Below, in pieces: positions 8,705 to 16,944 of a stretch of 64,000 nucleotides of DNA (the first letter of the stretch is position 1; each line of letters starts with the position of its first letter). A program made the translations under genes and the position numbers. The DNA is from Bacillus solitudinis. GTDB lineage: Bacteria > Bacillota > Bacilli > Bacillales > Bacillaceae_D. The stretch lies in contig NZ_KZ454943.1 of assembly GCF_002797395.1 (NCBI RefSeq), positions 3,137,966 through 3,201,965 of the forward strand, in the 5' to 3' direction. A model generated the notes under the pieces. That model searched no databases, was not told the origin of the DNA, and saw only the letters and a program-made list of their open reading frames with translations.

Positions 8705-9601
8705 ATGAATCTATCAACAATACGACGTTCAAAAGAAGACAAAGTATTTGATGCAATAAATATAACGCTCCTGACTTTGATGTTATTGGCTATTCTCTAT
8801 CCGTTGTATTTTATTGTGATTGCTTCTATTAGTAATCCAGACCGTATATTTGCCGGAGATGTTTGGCTCTATCCAATCGAAATTACATTTGAAGGGTATT
8901 CTAGAATTTTTCAGGACGGAAAAATTTGGATTGGTTATAAAAATACAGTAATCTACACAGTGGTTGGAACCATTTTAAATGTTTTCTTAACATTAACCGC
9001 TGCTTATGCTTTATCTAGGAAAGATTTCTATGGAAGAAATTTCTTCATGATTATGTTTGTTTTTACGATGTTTTTCTCAGGTGGATTAATTCCAACATAT
9101 CTTGTTGTGCAGAACTTAGGTATGGTTAATACAATGTGGGCGATGATTATTCCAAAAGCAGTTGCGGTTTGGAACATTATCGTTGCGCGAACATTTTTTC
9201 AAGCATCCATTCCCGACGAAATGCTTGAGGCCGCAAAGGTAGATGGATGCTCAAACACAAAATTCTTTACGAAAATCGTTCTACCTTTATCAAAACCAGT
9301 TATTGCTGTGATGGTTCTCTTCTATGCCGTTGGTCATTGGAATTCGTATTTTGATGCGCTTGTCTATTTAAACAATGAAAGCCTCTACCCGCTTCAGCTC
9401 ATTCTTCGAAATATCTTAATCCAAAATGAGGCAGCTGCTACAATGGTAAGTGACCTTGAGTCAGTAGCGGCACAGCAACGAATTGCGGACCTTATCAAAT
9501 ATGGTGTTATTATTGTTGGTAGCCTGCCGTTATTAATTGTGTACCCATTTATCCAAAAATACTTTGTACAAGGGGTCATGATTGGTGGGATTAAAGGTTA
9601 G
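8705..9601 (+). CDS. Sugar ABC permease, LplC/YtcP-type, second subunit
   Basis: A 298-residue permease with six membrane segments and the EAA loop EAAKVDGCSNTKFFTKIVLP. Its end (YPFIQKYFVQGVMIGGIKG) is the conserved terminus of the LplC/YtcP branch. The ATG at 8705 has GGGTGGTGA just upstream; the longer TTG start at 8675 would overlap the preceding gene and is rejected. It forms a heterodimer with the product of 7699-8688 and works with the LplA-like lipoprotein encoded at 10430. Co-transcription with the fructosidase links the importer to fructan breakdown products. Confidence 0.92.
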   Translation: MNLSTIRRSKEDKVFDAINITLLTLMLLAILYPLYFIVIASISNPDRIFAGDVWLYPIEITFEGYSRIFQDGKIWIGYKNTVIYTVVGTILNVFLTLTAAYALSRKDFYGRNFFMIMFVFTMFFSGGLIPTYLVVQNLGMVNTMWAMIIPKAVAVWNIIVARTFFQASIPDEMLEAAKVDGCSNTKFFTKIVLPLSKPVIAVMVLFYAVGHWNSYFDALVYLNNESLYPLQLILRNILIQNEAAATMVSDLESVAAQQRIADLIKYGVIIVGSLPLLIVYPFIQKYFVQGVMIGGIKG

Positions 9602-9662
9602 TTAATCGACTCGTTTCGTTGAGTATAGTTTCATTATTAGTACAAGAAAGGGGACGTATGAG

Positions 9663-10259
9663 ATGAGTATAGTAAATTCGAAGCTATATCAGTTGGTAGA
9701 AATGAGTGCTAACTTTTTTCTTCTAAATATTTTATGGGTCCTTTCTTGTTTACCTGTTATTACATTTTTCCCGGCAACGATTGCTATGTTTGGCGTAATA
9801 AGAGACTGGCATATGAAGAAAGATTCAGGGGTAATCAAACCATTTCTAAAGCACATAAAAACAAACGTTAAAAAAAGTATCTTTTTGACACTAGTTTGGA
9901 TGCCGTTTTCAATCATTTTGTTATCTAATATAAAGTTGTTAGAACCCACAGAATCCATAGTAAGTTTACTTATGACATTATTAATAGGCATGATCTTACT
10001 CGTATTTATGTGTACAACACTTTATATTTTCCCAGTGGTCGTTCATTTTGAATTGCCAATGTGGCAACTTATTCGTAATGCTTTTTTCATTGCGACGAGT
10101 CATTGGAAATATACAGGGCTAGGTTTAGCGATTGTTATTATTATAGGATATTTTATGTACCAATATCCTATTCTCATGTTTTTTATTACAAGCCTAGTTA
10201 GTTATTTCATCTATGCTACATGCTATAAAGCGTTTAAACAGTTAGGTGCGGAATATTAG
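9663..10259 (+). CDS. DUF624 (YesL-like) membrane protein
   Basis: A 198-residue protein with about four to five membrane helices. The N-terminal region FLLNILWVLSCLPVITFFPATIA is the DUF624 signature; YesL of B. subtilis is the reference relative. Members occur almost always beside Lpl/Ytc-type oligosaccharide permeases, as here, but their function is not established. A role as an accessory of the importer is inference. AAAGGGGAC precedes the ATG. It is the last gene before the operator-bearing gap leading to the binding protein. Confidence 0.85.
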   Translation: MSIVNSKLYQLVEMSANFFLLNILWVLSCLPVITFFPATIAMFGVIRDWHMKKDSGVIKPFLKHIKTNVKKSIFLTLVWMPFSIILLSNIKLLEPTESIVSLLMTLLIGMILLVFMCTTLYIFPVVVHFELPMWQLIRNAFFIATSHWKYTGLGLAIVIIIGYFMYQYPILMFFITSLVSYFIYATCYKAFKQLGAEY

Positions 10260-10300
10260 AAGGAAGCACATAACTCAAAACGAGTGTTCTTTAAAATGCA

Positions 10301-10326
10301 TATAAACGTTTACGTAATCGTTTATA
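10301..10326 (+). promoter_or_regulatory. Two overlapping LacI-type operators before the binding protein
   Basis: TATAAACGTTTACG (10301-10314) and CGTAATCGTTTATA (10313-10326) share two bases and together form a symmetrical block. They lie about 105-130 bases before the binding-protein start. Confidence 0.7.
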
Positions 10327-10342
10327 TGAGTTATTCTATATC

Positions 10343-10356
10343 TGTAAGCGGTTACT
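10343..10356 (+). promoter_or_regulatory. cre-like box (CcpA)
   Basis: TGTAAGCGGTTACT matches TGWNANCGNTNWCA except for its last base. It lies just downstream of the LacI-type operators, so local and catabolite repression may act together on the binding-protein gene. Confidence 0.5.
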
Positions 10357-10429
10357 TGGAGGGGGGGATGCCGAAAATAGCTTTTTTAATATCTCAAATA
10401 AATCAGTTTAATAGAAGGAGGATAATGAA

Positions 10430-12046
10430 ATGACGAAAAAATTAGGATTCTACATCTTTTTAATAATGGTGATGATGGTGATAGGGGCTTGTTCAAAAGA
10501 CACAGGGGGGAACGATGAACAACAATCAACTAACGATGAGCAAGCCAGTATTGAATTTAATAAAGATGGCTTACCCATTGTAGAAGAAAAAGTAACATTG
10601 AATTTTGTTTCTCCCAAAGCTCCACTAGCACCGGATTATAATGAAATGGAAATCATTCAATCATTAGAAGAAATGACGAACGTTCAGATTGAGTGGAACA
10701 ATATCCCAGGAGAAGGCTATGAAGAAAGAAAGAATTTAATGTTAGCAAGTAACGAACTTCCCGATGCTTTTTATAACGCTGAATTTTCTGATCATGAAAT
10801 TGTAAGATACGGAAAATCAGGACAAATTATTCCTTTGGAAGATTTAATTGAAGAGTATGCTCCAAATTTAAAAGCTATATTTGAGCAAAGACCTGAGCTG
10901 AAAAGTATGGTCACTGCACCTGATGGCCATATCTACTCTTTACCAAAAGCAGAAGAAATGGGATTGAGTGCTGTGCCGAACTTCACTTCTATCAACAAAG
11001 CTTGGTTAGATAAGTTAGGGCTTGAAATGCCAACAACGCTTGATGAATACGGAGATGTGTTACGTGCATTTAGAGATCAAGATCCGAACGGAACAGGAAA
11101 AGATGATGTTATACCATTAAGCTTTATGCATAACTTTTGGACTGGAAACTTTGGCGACATGTTCGCTGCATTTGGTGTACCTGACAACGTCGATCATTAT
11201 ATTGTTCGCGATGGTGAAGTTATTTTTACACCTATACAACCAGGGTACAAAGAAGCGATTGAATACTTCCATGGTTGGGTCGAAGAGGGGTTAATTGATG
11301 AGGAATCCTTCATCCAAGATGTTAGTCAATATTTTGCAAAAGGGAAGACTGAGCCTGCGACCCTTGGTTCTTATATATGGTGGGAAACTGAGGAGATTGT
11401 TGGCCCAGAACGTGCGAGCGATTATGTTCTACTTCCACCACTAGAAGGACCAAATGGCCATAAAATGGTAGGGCGATCTAATTACTCAGAATATGGGAGA
11501 GCAGCTTTTGTCATTACATCAGCTAACGAACATCCTGAGATTACGATGAGATGGGCAGACCAGCTCTATGATCCTAAAATGTCTGCACAAATTAGTTGGG
11601 GACCTATTGGTATTATTTATGAAGAAGATAAAGATGGGATGCTTGTAAACAAAGAATTAGAAGAAGGGGTAGCGATGGGAGAGCTCCGTCAAAAAGTAGC
11701 GCCAAGTGGCGGTCCGACAGTCGTATTAGCCGAGCATTTTGGGACAGTCGTTGAAATGGAGCCTCGTGCAAAACAACGGTTAAAAGATATTGAAGAAGTC
11801 TATGCTCCGTATTTAGTTGATGAGAATTACCCTCAAATATTTTTTAGTGAAGAAGAGCTTGATAGAATCAATCGTCTTAAAGTAGACATTATCGACTTTG
11901 TTAATCAAAAGCAAGCATACTGGTTGTTAAATGGTGGCGTTGAGGATGATTGGGACAGCTATCTTGAACAGCTAGAAAAGATGGGGCTTAATGAACTAAT
12001 GGAAATTTATCAAGAAGGTTTAGACCGTTTTAACTCAAATTTATAA
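10430..12046 (+). CDS. Oligosaccharide ABC substrate-binding lipoprotein (LplA-like)
   Basis: A 538-residue extracellular binding protein of the LplA/YtcQ group. Its signal peptide ends in the lipobox IGAC (Cys about 22), followed by an acidic linker. The size and the segment ASNELPDAFYNAEF fit the long Lpl-type lipoproteins that pair with LplB/LplC permeases, encoded just upstream. GAAGGAGG precedes the ATG. A separate promoter region with LacI-type operators and a cre-like box lies between it and the DUF624 gene, allowing higher expression of the binding protein than of the permeases. Ligand inferred: fructan oligosaccharides. Confidence 0.92.
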   Translation: MTKKLGFYIFLIMVMMVIGACSKDTGGNDEQQSTNDEQASIEFNKDGLPIVEEKVTLNFVSPKAPLAPDYNEMEIIQSLEEMTNVQIEWNNIPGEGYEERKNLMLASNELPDAFYNAEFSDHEIVRYGKSGQIIPLEDLIEEYAPNLKAIFEQRPELKSMVTAPDGHIYSLPKAEEMGLSAVPNFTSINKAWLDKLGLEMPTTLDEYGDVLRAFRDQDPNGTGKDDVIPLSFMHNFWTGNFGDMFAAFGVPDNVDHYIVRDGEVIFTPIQPGYKEAIEYFHGWVEEGLIDEESFIQDVSQYFAKGKTEPATLGSYIWWETEEIVGPERASDYVLLPPLEGPNGHKMVGRSNYSEYGRAAFVITSANEHPEITMRWADQLYDPKMSAQISWGPIGIIYEEDKDGMLVNKELEEGVAMGELRQKVAPSGGPTVVLAEHFGTVVEMEPRAKQRLKDIEEVYAPYLVDENYPQIFFSEEELDRINRLKVDIIDFVNQKQAYWLLNGGVEDDWDSYLEQLEKMGLNELMEIYQEGLDRFNSNL

Positions 12047-12061
12047 GGATACACAAAAATT

Positions 12062-12095
12062 AGCCGGAACCTATTTTCAAAGTTCCGGCTTTAAT
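12062..12095 (+). terminator. Hairpin terminator between binding protein and LamG-GH32
   Basis: Perfect 9-bp stem AGCCGGAAC (12062-12070) with GTTCCGGCT (12082-12090), followed by TTAAT. With a weak T tract it probably reduces rather than abolishes read-through into the GH32 gene. Confidence 0.65.
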
Positions 12096-12130
12096 ATTAA
12101 TAATTGAAGCGAATAAGGAGGGTGACAACT

Positions 12131-14395
12131 GTGAGTGTAAGAAAATCTTTAACTAGCAAAGATCTGGTTGCTCATTGGTCTTTCGAAGAGACGGATGGAG
12201 CATATACATATGAAACTGTACAGAAAATCTATGACTCTATCGACTATGTACTTCATGAGGCAAGGTTTCAACCAAATCGAAGTCCTAAACGTCGAAAAGG
12301 GCTACAGGGAACAGCATTATGGTTCGATGGTTTTTCTACACATGTAAAACGTAGAAAGGATGCGTTTCACCTCCCAAATAAAGGTATGACGATTTCAATA
12401 TGGGTAGCTCCCTACTCTTTTGGTGGAATAGAAGGTGAAGATGTAACTGCATTGATTAATCAACATAATCGTGAAAAGGAGCAAGGGTTCATTCTTGGAA
12501 TTAAAAAACATGGTGACCTCACTTTTCAAGTTGGACTAACGAGTGGCTGGACAGAAATTCATAGTGATGTACGTCTGCCAAGAAATAAATGGACATATGT
12601 AGTTGCTACATATGAGGCTACGTGTGGATTATTAGAAATCTATTTAAACGGTGATCGTGTTGCTCATACAAATGTGGAGAAAGATAATCAGCTGGTTATT
12701 GCGGATGTGGATTTGTTGATAGGAAAACACAATCATCCCAAAATGATCGAGCAGACATTTTCTCTAGGCATGTTTAGTGGTCTTATGGATGAGGTTTGTA
12801 TTTTTCAACGGGCTTTAACGGCGGAAGAAATACTTTATGAATATGTCTCATATTTGACTCCCTCTAATGGTGAAATCCCTTCAATTGAACTAGAAGATAT
12901 TAACATCCATCGGGAGGACTTTATATTAGATGAACATCGACCTCAGTATCACTTGACTGCACCAGGACATTGGATGAATGAACCACATGCGCCATTATAC
13001 TACAAAGGCAAATATCATCTTTTTTATCAGCATAATCCTCAAGGTCCATACTGGGGTAACATCCACTGGGGACATTGGGTGAGTGATGATTTAATTCATT
13101 GGAGGGACCTGCCTATTGCACTTTCCCCAGAAAGAGATTCTGTCGATCCGGATGGCGTTTGGTCTGGCTGTGCTCATTATGATAGGGATGGGGTGCCGGT
13201 GTTATTTTTCACAGCTGGGAACAACAACTATTTGCCAAATCAAATGATCGGCCTTGCAAGAAGCACAGTAAAGACTGACGGTGATTTAGATCTTAAAAAT
13301 TGGGTGAAACATCCGGCCCCCATTTTATTTCAGCCTGAGGGGTTTAACTTAGACGATGATGGCTTCCGCGATCCGTTTGTCTGGAAAGAAGGGGAAACAT
13401 GGTATCAACTTGTTGGTTCGGGTATAAATGGGTGTGGTGGAACAGCGTTGCTTTTTGAATCAGATAATTTAATTAATTGGGAATATAGAGGTCCTCTTTA
13501 TCTAAGCGATTATAAAGAATACCCTTATTTAGGTAGAGTGTGGGAGCTCCCTATTCTTCTGCCTCTTGGTAAGGATAGAAAAGGAAATGAGAAACATATT
13601 TTCATTATTAGCCCTGTGGGGGATGATGCCGATGTGGAAGTTTTCTACTGGATAGGGAAATGGGATCGTAAAAATAGACGATTTCTACCAGAGCAAGAAA
13701 AACCACAACTCTTTGATTTAGGAGATTTTCATTTTACGGGTCCTAGTGCAATGCTTGATCCAAAGTCAGGAAGAATCATTTTATTTACCATTGCTCAAGG
13801 TGAGCGACCTATTGAATATGAATACGCATCAGGCTGGGCGCATAACGGTGGTCTGCCAATCGAATTATACTTATCAGAGGATGGCCGTTTAAAGTTTAAG
13901 CCAATTGATGAAGTAAAAGAGCTTCGGAAGAGAAAGCTACTTGATTTGTCCAATGTAACGATTGCTGAAGCAAATCAATTACTAAAAGGTATTTATGGGG
14001 ATATGCTCGAAATTGAGGTAGTGTTTCAGCCATATGAGCAGGAATGCTATGGACTGTTTATTCGTCAAACTGCTGATCATACCGAGGAAACACTACTTTA
14101 TTATGATGGATTTACAAAAGGAATGTTTGTTGATCGAACAAAGACAACACTTGATAAAAAGGAAAAAACATCAGGGATACAAGGTGGGTTTATTGGTCTA
14201 AACGAGGGTGAACCTTTAAAACTACGAGTCTTTGTAGATAAATCAATGGTTGAAGCCTATATCAACGACATCAAAAGTTTAACAACACGTGTCTACCCAA
14301 CGAAAATAGACGCGAAAGGAATATCATTAATGGGATCAAATGAAATAATAGTAGAATCTATTAAAGTATGGGACCAAAAACATATCTTTAGATAA
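12131..14395 (+). CDS. LamG-domain GH32-family protein with altered nucleophile motif
   Basis: A 754-residue two-domain protein without signal peptide. Residues about 12-235 form a LamG/concanavalin-A-like lectin fold (AHWSFEETDG, GMTISIWVAP). Residues about 260-610 are a GH32 propeller and the rest a beta-sandwich. The usual nucleophile motif NDPNG is replaced by WMNEPHAP, placing Glu284 where Asp is expected. The FRDPFVW aspartate (Asp414) and the acid/base glutamate in WELP (Glu472) are present. GTG at 12131 follows AAGGAGGG (12115-12122) at good spacing. It may be a fructan hydrolase or transferase of an unusual subgroup, acting in the cytoplasm. The altered catalytic residue makes the reaction uncertain. 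Confidence 0.85.
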   Translation: MSVRKSLTSKDLVAHWSFEETDGAYTYETVQKIYDSIDYVLHEARFQPNRSPKRRKGLQGTALWFDGFSTHVKRRKDAFHLPNKGMTISIWVAPYSFGGIEGEDVTALINQHNREKEQGFILGIKKHGDLTFQVGLTSGWTEIHSDVRLPRNKWTYVVATYEATCGLLEIYLNGDRVAHTNVEKDNQLVIADVDLLIGKHNHPKMIEQTFSLGMFSGLMDEVCIFQRALTAEEILYEYVSYLTPSNGEIPSIELEDINIHREDFILDEHRPQYHLTAPGHWMNEPHAPLYYKGKYHLFYQHNPQGPYWGNIHWGHWVSDDLIHWRDLPIALSPERDSVDPDGVWSGCAHYDRDGVPVLFFTAGNNNYLPNQMIGLARSTVKTDGDLDLKNWVKHPAPILFQPEGFNLDDDGFRDPFVWKEGETWYQLVGSGINGCGGTALLFESDNLINWEYRGPLYLSDYKEYPYLGRVWELPILLPLGKDRKGNEKHIFIISPVGDDADVEVFYWIGKWDRKNRRFLPEQEKPQLFDLGDFHFTGPSAMLDPKSGRIILFTIAQGERPIEYEYASGWAHNGGLPIELYLSEDGRLKFKPIDEVKELRKRKLLDLSNVTIAEANQLLKGIYGDMLEIEVVFQPYEQECYGLFIRQTADHTEETLLYYDGFTKGMFVDRTKTTLDKKEKTSGIQGGFIGLNEGEPLKLRVFVDKSMVEAYINDIKSLTTRVYPTKIDAKGISLMGSNEIIVESIKVWDQKHIFR

Positions 14396-14468
14396 TAAAA
14401 ATGACCAATCATCACAATATACTATTCGCACAAATTAATATTATAAAAAAGTAATGGGGGGAGAAGAT

Positions 14469-14600
14469 ATGTATAAGCTAAAGACTCAAGATTTAGTGGA
14501 ACTTTACATTAAAGCAAAAAAATTCAATTTGGAAAAAGAATTTATTGAAATGATTGAAAGTGAATTGATAAATAGAGGCGTATTCAGTAAGGTTTTTTGA
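14469..14600 (+). CDS. sda: Sporulation histidine kinase inhibitor Sda
   Basis: A 43-residue ORF with a strong ribosome binding site (GGGGGAG just upstream). The sequence begins MYKLKTQDLVELYIKAKKF and continues NLEKEFIEMIESELINRG. It aligns without gaps to B. subtilis Sda as I recall it (LIESYFKATEMNL, RDFIELIENEI), including the helical hairpin with its hydrophobic positions. Sda binds the dimerisation domain of sporulation kinases such as KinA and blocks phosphorelay entry when replication is disturbed. Its place between a fructan enzyme and a chemoreceptor is unexpected. No promoter was identified, so it may be transcribed from upstream sugar genes. Confidence 0.85.
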   Translation: MYKLKTQDLVELYIKAKKFNLEKEFIEMIESELINRGVFSKVF

Positions 14601-14602
14601 TT

Positions 14603-14628
14603 CGTAATCGTTTGCGTAATCTATTAAT
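14603..14628 (+). promoter_or_regulatory. LacI-type operator(s) before the chemoreceptor gene
   Basis: CGTAATCGTTTGCG (14603-14616) fits the locus consensus; CGTAATCTATTAAT (14615-14628) is a weaker overlapping half. The first begins three bases after the sda stop codon and 61 bases before the chemoreceptor ATG, bringing chemotaxis into the sugar regulon. Confidence 0.6.
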
Positions 14629-14663
14629 AGATTTTATTTAAATTAGAGTATAGGGGAATATAT

Positions 14664-16364
14664 ATGAATTTTAGTGTAGGTCGAAAACTATTTCTAGCGT
14701 TCGCATTTATTGTTGTTGTAATAATAACTCTTAGTATAATCAATTCGATGAATATGAAAAGTATTAACAGCAAGTCCCACGAAATTGTAAGCACATGGAT
14801 ACCAGCTGTTAAAAGTCTTGGAGATATCAAATATAATGTGCAAAGGGTTGTTACAAACGAATTGTTTCATTCGGCTTCAAATACAGTAGATAGTAAGAAG
14901 GTATTTGAAGATGAACTTATTAAATCAATAGAAAACTTAGAAGTTGCTTTTACAAACTACGAGAATTTAATCTCCATGGAGGAAGAAGTAGTTCTTTTTG
15001 AACAACTTAAAAAGGATTGGAATTGGTACTTAAAGATCCATGTTCATACTATCGAAGCGAGCAATGCCAATGACAGTGTTAAAGCGCGGGATTTAATAAG
15101 GAGTGGGAGTAGCCAATTAAGTATCGTAGAGGAGACATTAAACGAGTTAATAGAAGTTAGTGAGGAAGCAGCTTATCTTGCAAGAATGGATGGAGAAAGG
15201 ATATTTAAGACGGCTACTACTATATCTGTTGTATTTTTAGTGTTGGCAATTATGTCCTCAATATTAATTGGGGTGTTGCTAACAAGAAAGATTTCAAAAC
15301 CACTAGTAAATATGGCAAATAATGCGAAGCTCCTTGCAGATGGCAATTTGGTCGTACAAGAAATTAAATCGAATAATCATGATGAACTAGGTGATTTAGC
15401 GAAAAATTTTAATGTAATGACAGATAATCTTAGAATGCTAATTTCTTCTGTAGCGAAGCATTCAGAGATTGTCTCAAATACCTCTACTGAGTTAACGGAA
15501 AATGTTGAAGGGACATCAAAAGTAATAGAGGGGATTGCAGTATCTATTCAAGAGGTAGCAGTAGGGTCGGATAATCAGGTCGCTCATTTATTTGAAGCGA
15601 ATCAATTAACTGAAAATATTTCAAATGAAATGAAAAAAGCTGCCATCTCGATTAAACAGGTAACAGATATAGCTTTTCAATCATCGGAAAACGCGAAGAT
15701 TGGAAATGAGGTTGTGAAAGAAACTATCAAACAAATGAACTTTGTGCAAAATAAGGTCAATACAACGTCCGTTGTTGTAAATGAACTAGGTGAAAAATCA
15801 AACAATATTGGGAGTATCGTCACTTTAATAACAGATGTGGCTTCACAGACGAATCTACTTGCTCTAAATGCTGCCATTGAAGCAAAACGAGCAGGAATAC
15901 ATGGGCGTGGTTTTTCGGTAGTTGCAGATGAGGTACGCAAGCTTGCTGATACATCAACGCAAGCAGCAAAAAAAATCGAGATAATTTTAGAAGAAATTCA
16001 ATTAGAGATTAAAAGTGCTATCGTAACAATGAATGAAGGTGCATTAGCACTAGATGAAGGAATTATTAGAATAGGAGATACAGGAGATTCTTTCCAGGGA
16101 ATTGTAGGGATGGTAGATGTAGTAGCGTTTCAGTCACGAGAAGTCTCGCATATAGTAGAGCAGGTTAGAGAGAGTTCTTTAATCATGGTTAATAAGATAA
16201 ATGAGGTATCAAATATATCAAAACAAACAGACGAAAGTACACAGCTTGTTGCTGCTTCTATAGAGGAACAGCATGCTCAAATGGAAGAAATTGCGTCGTC
16301 AGCTAACGAATTAAGCAATATGGGATTAGTGCTAAAAAGGGCTATAAATAAATTTACAATATGA
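14664..16364 (+). CDS. Methyl-accepting chemotaxis protein
   Basis: A 566-residue transmembrane chemoreceptor. The first membrane helix is at about 8-28, an extracellular four-helix ligand domain covers about 30-185, the second helix about 187-207, then HAMP (about 208-260) and a long signalling coiled coil. The hairpin tip reads [21 protein letters not shown] then [13 protein letters not shown], close to the canonical CheA/CheW-binding region. It has Lys-Arg and Ile-His where AAR and EH are usual. The operator before it and the position among fructan genes suggest that it senses a sugar or a sugar-loaded binding protein. GGGGAAT precedes the ATG. Confidence 0.95.
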   Translation: MNFSVGRKLFLAFAFIVVVIITLSIINSMNMKSINSKSHEIVSTWIPAVKSLGDIKYNVQRVVTNELFHSASNTVDSKKVFEDELIKSIENLEVAFTNYENLISMEEEVVLFEQLKKDWNWYLKIHVHTIEASNANDSVKARDLIRSGSSQLSIVEETLNELIEVSEEAAYLARMDGERIFKTATTISVVFLVLAIMSSILIGVLLTRKISKPLVNMANNAKLLADGNLVVQEIKSNNHDELGDLAKNFNVMTDNLRMLISSVAKHSEIVSNTSTELTENVEGTSKVIEGIAVSIQEVAVGSDNQVAHLFEANQLTENISNEMKKAAISIKQVTDIAFQSSENAKIGNEVVKETIKQMNFVQNKVNTTSVVVNELGEKSNNIGSIVTLITDVASQTNLLALNAAIEAKRAGIHGRGFSVVADEVRKLADTSTQAAKKIEIILEEIQLEIKSAIVTMNEGALALDEGIIRIGDTGDSFQGIVGMVDVVAFQSREVSHIVEQVRESSLIMVNKINEVSNISKQTDESTQLVAASIEEQHAQMEEIASSANELSNMGLVLKRAINKFTI

Positions 16365-16371
16365 AACATTA

Positions 16372-16410
16372 ACCGGCTTACTTCTGATATTTTAGGTTAG
16401 GTAAGCCGGT
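16372..16410. terminator. Hairpin after the chemoreceptor gene
   Basis: Perfect 10-bp stem ACCGGCTTAC (16372-16381) with GTAAGCCGGT (16401-16410) and a 19-base loop. No T tract follows, so termination is only probable. Confidence 0.5.
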
Positions 16411-16636
16411 GAGATGCAAATTAAATATAGACCTATTGAAGATAGGAAAGTTTCTCTCGAATAAAAAATAAAATATTAAATTTATTAAAAATTATTCTAT
16501 AAGTTTATTAAACGTTTTTATTAAATACCTAAGAATACATGAAAAGGCTATAAGTCTAGTAAAAATTAATTAAATAATTAAGGAAGAAGCAATTAAAATA
16601 TAATATTGATATAATTGCTACCATTTTAACTAAGTA

Positions 16637-16665
16637 TTGACAGTAATTAAAAAGTGTAATACAAT
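16637..16665 (+). promoter_or_regulatory. Sigma-A promoter of the rbsB-type operon
   Basis: TTGACA (16637-16642), exactly 17 bases, then TACAAT (16660-16665). Transcription would start near 16672, giving a leader of about 270 bases. A 14-base direct repeat TCATAATCAATCAA (16665-16678 and 16685-16698, 20-bp period) overlaps the start region and may bind a regulator. Confidence 0.7.
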
Positions 16666-16729
16666 CATAATCAATCAAGCGCAGTCATAATCAATCAATT
16701 TTAAATAGGTTTTTATTTTATTTTATTAA

Positions 16730-16743
16730 TGAAAGCGATATCA
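16730..16743 (+). promoter_or_regulatory. cre box in the rbsB leader (CcpA)
   Basis: TGAAAGCGATATCA matches TGWNANCGNTNWCA at every defined position. Lying about 60 bases downstream of the predicted start, it would act as a roadblock for catabolite repression. Confidence 0.65.
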
Positions 16744-16878
16744 CTACTGTTTAATTTTAATTAGAGAGAAAACGATTAAAAACAGTCAAGTTGAAATGAT
16801 AAGGGAGGTGATGCTAAAAGTTAGGTGTGTGTCATAATACGCATTGTGAAATTTCTACGTAATGGTTAGTGACATTTG

Positions 16879-16916
16879 TGTAATCGTTTGCGCAACTGTT
16901 TACGTAATCGTTTACG
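16879..16916 (+). promoter_or_regulatory. Triple LacI-type operator array before rbsB
   Basis: TGTAATCGTTTGCG (16879-16892), CGCAACTGTTTACG (16891-16904) and CGTAATCGTTTACG (16903-16916) follow one another on a 12-bp pitch, each sharing two bases with the next. The third is the best match to the consensus in the window. The array ends 28 bases before the rbsB-type ATG and lies far downstream of the predicted promoter. Confidence 0.7.
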
Positions 16917-16944
16917 TAACAACAAAAAAATAGGGGGATTCAAA

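Noticed and set aside
16876-16944. N-terminal extension of the rbsB-type protein rich in Asn-Arg
   Set aside because: The extra residues are translated operator repeats; the lipoprotein signal starts at 16945 with its own ribosome binding site.
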